Origin: Candidatus Tayloriibacteriota bacterium
Lineage (GTDB): Bacteria; Patescibacteriota; Minisyncoccia; Phycocordibacterales; JAKAEA01
DNA: 6,731 nt
Reading direction: 5' to 3'
Assembly (NCBI GenBank): GCA_029288535.1
Contig: JARIGY010000006.1
Span: 1-6,731, forward strand
Below the pieces are notes generated by a model that worked only from the letters and a program-made list of their open reading frames with translations, was not told where the DNA came from and did not search any database. The position numbers and the translations under genes were made by a program. Positions 5,371 to 6,731 of this stretch are shown in pieces. Within the stretch, counting starts at the first letter, position 1, and each line of letters begins with the position of its first letter.

Positions 5371-5883
5371 TTGAGTAATCAACGAACGCGCATCAACCAT
5401 CAGATCCAGGCACCCCAACTTCGGGTTATCAGCGAAGACGGAGAATTCCTCGGTGTCATGACGACCCAGGAAGCCCTGCAAAAATCACAGGAAGCCGGCA
5501 CCGATCTCATCGAGATCTCTCCCAACGCCGTCCCCCCTATCGCCAAACTGATGGACTATGGCAAGTTCCAATATATCGAGAGCAAGAAGCTTCGTGCCTC
5601 GAAAGCCAAGTCCAAAGTGACCGAAACCAAAACCGTGCAGGTCAAGCTCGGCACGGGCGAGCACGACCTCGACCTCAAAGCCAAAAAGGCTTCTGAATGG
5701 CTCAAAGAAGGCCACCGCATCAAAATAGACCTTTTCCTTACTGGCCGCTCCAAGTATATGGATTTCAACTTCCTTAAAACCCGCCTTGACCGCATCATGC
5801 ACCTCATCACCGAAGAATATAAAATCTCCGATACTCCCAAAAAAGGCCCAAAGGGGCTGACTGTGACTATAGAGCGAAAATAA
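5371..5883 (+). CDS. infC: Translation initiation factor IF-3, non-ATG start (170 aa)
   Basis: IF3 binds the 30S subunit, prevents premature 50S joining and checks start-codon and initiator tRNA pairing. The IF3 N domain covers about residues 1-75 and includes the signature NAVPPIAKLMDYGKFQYIE (52-70). A lysine-rich linker leads to the C domain (about 85-170, from VQVKLGTGEHDL to TVTIERK). The length compares with 180 in E. coli. The first in-frame ATG is at codon 30, inside the N domain, so initiation must use a rare codon. TTG at 5371 gives MSNQRTRINHQI, a good N-terminus for the family. ATT (5362), ATC (5359) and ATA (5356) are in frame just upstream, and a TAG at 5338 closes the frame above. 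No Shine-Dalgarno is seen. It starts the translation cluster with rpmI and rplT. Confidence 0.96.
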   Translation: MSNQRTRINHQIQAPQLRVISEDGEFLGVMTTQEALQKSQEAGTDLIEISPNAVPPIAKLMDYGKFQYIESKKLRASKAKSKVTETKTVQVKLGTGEHDLDLKAKKASEWLKEGHRIKIDLFLTGRSKYMDFNFLKTRLDRIMHLITEEYKISDTPKKGPKGLTVTIERK

Positions 5884-5911
5884 TTGACATTTATTTTGCC
5901 GGATGTAATCT
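5884..5911 (+). promoter_or_regulatory. Promoter for the 47-aa membrane peptide
   Basis: A consensus TTGACA (5884-5889) begins right after the infC TAA stop. TAATCT (5906-5911) lies 16 bases on, preceded by TG. It points to transcription of the small gene independent of infC. Confidence 0.55.
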
Positions 5912-5933
5912 AGAGACAGAACCTTAACCCGAC

Positions 5934-5939
5934 AGGAGG
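5934..5939 (+). promoter_or_regulatory. Full-consensus Shine-Dalgarno of the 47-aa gene
   Basis: AGGAGG ends 4 bases before the ATG at 5944. It is the strongest ribosome site in the window and the main argument that this small frame is translated. Confidence 0.75.
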
Positions 5940-5943
5940 CTAC

Positions 5944-6087
5944 ATGTCCCCAGCAACTGAACGGACGATTACGACCATCATTATCGTTCTCGATCTTGCA
6001 ATCATGCTTCCGGCGATCCGCGAGCTATTTTTGCTCACAAAACGTGGGTGGTACTGGCTGCGAAACAGGTCAGCAAATACCCCATGA
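5944..6087 (+). CDS. Small single-helix membrane peptide, unknown function (47 aa)
   Basis: The frame runs from ATG (5944) to TGA (6085-6087). It is preceded by a perfect AGGAGG and a consensus TTGACA promoter and followed by a strong terminator, so it looks like a complete gene despite its length. Residues 8-25 (TITTIIIVLDLAIMLPAI, with one Asp at 17) form one membrane helix. A short tail follows with basic and tryptophan-rich residues (RELFLLTKRGWYWLRNR), suggesting an interfacial segment. It lies between infC and rpmI, splitting the usual infC-rpmI-rplT order. I do not recognise a family. It could be a toxin-like, stress or regulatory membrane peptide, or a small subunit of a membrane complex, and nothing here separates these. 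Confidence 0.65.
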   Translation: MSPATERTITTIIIVLDLAIMLPAIRELFLLTKRGWYWLRNRSANTP

Positions 6088-6111
6088 AAATCGGTCTTTT
6101 GCAAAGCACCC

Positions 6112-6154
6112 AACAATCCCGCCACCACACTGTTCGCGGGATTGTTTTTTATTT
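6112..6154 (+). terminator. Rho-independent terminator between the 47-aa gene and rpmI
   Basis: An 11-bp stem (AACAATCCCGC at 6112-6122 and GCGGGATTGTT at 6136-6146) with a 13-base loop runs into six T residues (6145-6150) and ATTT. It would also end read-through from infC and so separate infC from rpmI-rplT. Confidence 0.88.
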
Positions 6155-6162
6155 GAAAACTG

Positions 6163-6194
6163 TTGACTAATTAAGCCTTTTATGCGAGTATAGT
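6163..6194 (+). promoter_or_regulatory. Probable promoter for rpmI-rplT
   Basis: TTGACT (6163-6168) and TATAGT (6189-6194) lie after the terminator, but their 20-base spacing is longer than usual. Transcription from the TATAGT would begin near 6201, about 14 bases before the rpmI ATG. A promoter is expected here because the terminator isolates rpmI from infC. Confidence 0.5.
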
Positions 6195-6214
6195 ACCCAC
6201 GTCCTAATACCACC

Positions 6215-6406
6215 ATGAAAACCAACAAATCATTCACCAAGCGCATCAAAGTCAGCAAAAACGGCAAATTGTCGGTGCGAAAGGCCGGCCAGAACCACTT
6301 CAACTCAAAAGAAGGCGGTCGCAGCCAGCTTAAGCGGAACCGCACCCTGGCCTTGGTCATGAAGAACAAAGCAAAGAGCCGATTTTTGAATAACAGCAGC
6401 ATTTAA
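6215..6406 (+). CDS. rpmI: Large ribosomal subunit protein bL35 (63 aa)
   Basis: A small, very basic protein of the 50S subunit. The start MKTNKSFTKRIKVSKNGKL, the central KAGQNHFNSKEGGR and the basic KRNRTL region match bL35, and the length is normal (65 in E. coli). The ATG at 6215 is the only sensible start; the leader CCTAATACCACC has no Shine-Dalgarno. The gene is followed 22 bp later by rplT, the conserved partner in nearly all bacteria. The C-terminal end (FLNNSSI) is divergent from the E. coli protein. Confidence 0.95.
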   Translation: MKTNKSFTKRIKVSKNGKLSVRKAGQNHFNSKEGGRSQLKRNRTLALVMKNKAKSRFLNNSSI

Positions 6407-6411
6407 TTTCA

Positions 6412-6417
6412 TATAAT
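6412..6417 (+). promoter_or_regulatory. Possible internal -10 box ahead of rplT
   Basis: A perfect TATAAT lies in the 22-bp rpmI-rplT gap, 11 bases before the rplT ATG. TTGAAT at 6386-6391 is 20 bases upstream. It could start a near-leaderless rplT transcript. Confidence 0.3.
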
Positions 6418-6428
6418 CCCCCACTCCA

Positions 6429-6731
6429 ATGACCCGCGTAAAAAAAGGTGTTAATGCACTCAAAACCAGACGAAACGTATTGAAGAAAGTTAAAGGCTAC
6501 CGTTTTGGACGCGGCACGAAAGAGAAGCAGGCATACGAAGCCATCTACCATGCCGGTGCCTACGCCTTTGCCCACCGCCGCGACAAAAAGGGCGATTACC
6601 GACGACTCTTCAACATCCGCATCAACGCCGCTCTCGACGCGCAAGGACTCTCGTTCAGCAAATTCATGGGAGACCTCAAAAAGAAAGGCATTCTCATCGA
6701 CCGCAAGATCCCCTCCCAGATAGCTCAGGAA
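6429..6731 (+). CDS. rplT: Large ribosomal subunit protein bL20 (3' partial, 101 aa seen)
   Basis: The frame opens at ATG 6429 and stays open to the window edge. The visible 101 residues begin MTRVKKGVNALKTRRNVLKK and include KGYRFGRGTKEKQAYEAI, HRRDKKGDYRRLFNIRINAA and LSFSKFMGDLKKKGILIDRKI. This is the typical bL20 pattern of a long basic N-terminal helix that threads into 23S rRNA followed by a globular C domain. E. coli bL20 has 118 residues, so roughly the last 15-20 are missing. It is essential for early 50S assembly, and in other bacteria L20 represses its own operon. It is 22 bp downstream of rpmI, with no Shine-Dalgarno in the gap. Confidence 0.96.
   Translation, partial: MTRVKKGVNALKTRRNVLKKVKGYRFGRGTKEKQAYEAIYHAGAYAFAHRRDKKGDYRRLFNIRINAALDAQGLSFSKFMGDLKKKGILIDRKIPSQIAQE

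Noticed and set aside
6505..6723. 72-codon plus-strand frame at the right end
   Set aside because: It is an out-of-frame shadow of rplT, whose true frame begins at 6429 and runs off the window.
1..6731. CRISPR array, tRNA/rRNA, insertion sequence or prophage
   Set aside because: No regularly spaced repeats, no tRNA-like cloverleaf or CCA end, no transposase or integrase motif and no terminal inverted repeats were seen. The inverted repeats found are all gene-end terminators.

Overview
The window most resembles a candidate-phyla-radiation (Patescibacteria, probably Parcubacteria-type) genome, on the standard bacterial code, since TGA serves as a stop. The support is indirect. Proteins are short, and the cold-shock protein, L35, L20 and IF3 look compact. 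A class III prepilin is preceded by a tiny one-helix protein. Most housekeeping genes start a few bases after a -10 box with no Shine-Dalgarno (SD) sequence. This assignment is inference; no marker gene was searched.

Left part (1-1715). The 3' end of a GC-rich, arginine-rich membrane-anchored protein closes with a perfect hairpin terminator. A self-contained 81-residue two-helix membrane protein follows, with its own promoter, a strong SD and a terminator. Next comes a 221-residue charged, helical, unrecognised soluble protein. It converges, with a 5-bp gap, on a small SHOCT-domain membrane protein.

Middle (1749-3841). On the minus strand, a complete cyclopropane-fatty-acyl-phospholipid synthase (Cfa) lies just upstream of the SHOCT gene, probably in one transcript. 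Divergent from it, a 100-residue single-helix protein overlaps by 14 bp a 200-residue type IV pilin/pseudopilin, so the two probably form a coupled pair.

Right part (3850-6731). A cold-shock protein with a leader region converges on a membrane fatty-acid desaturase, with two hairpin terminators between them. The desaturase is divergent from infC (IF3), and both have extended -10 promoters. The infC-rpmI-rplT translation cluster is interrupted by a 47-residue membrane peptide gene that carries its own promoter, SD and terminator. rplT runs off the window edge.

Themes. Desaturase, Cfa and cold-shock protein together suggest membrane-fluidity and cold adaptation. The pilin pair suggests a surface appendage. 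The infC cluster is core translation. Two styles of translation start coexist: SD-led starts on the small membrane proteins and the desaturase, and SD-less, short-leader starts on most other genes. I found no CRISPR array, tRNA, rRNA, transposase or clear mobile element.
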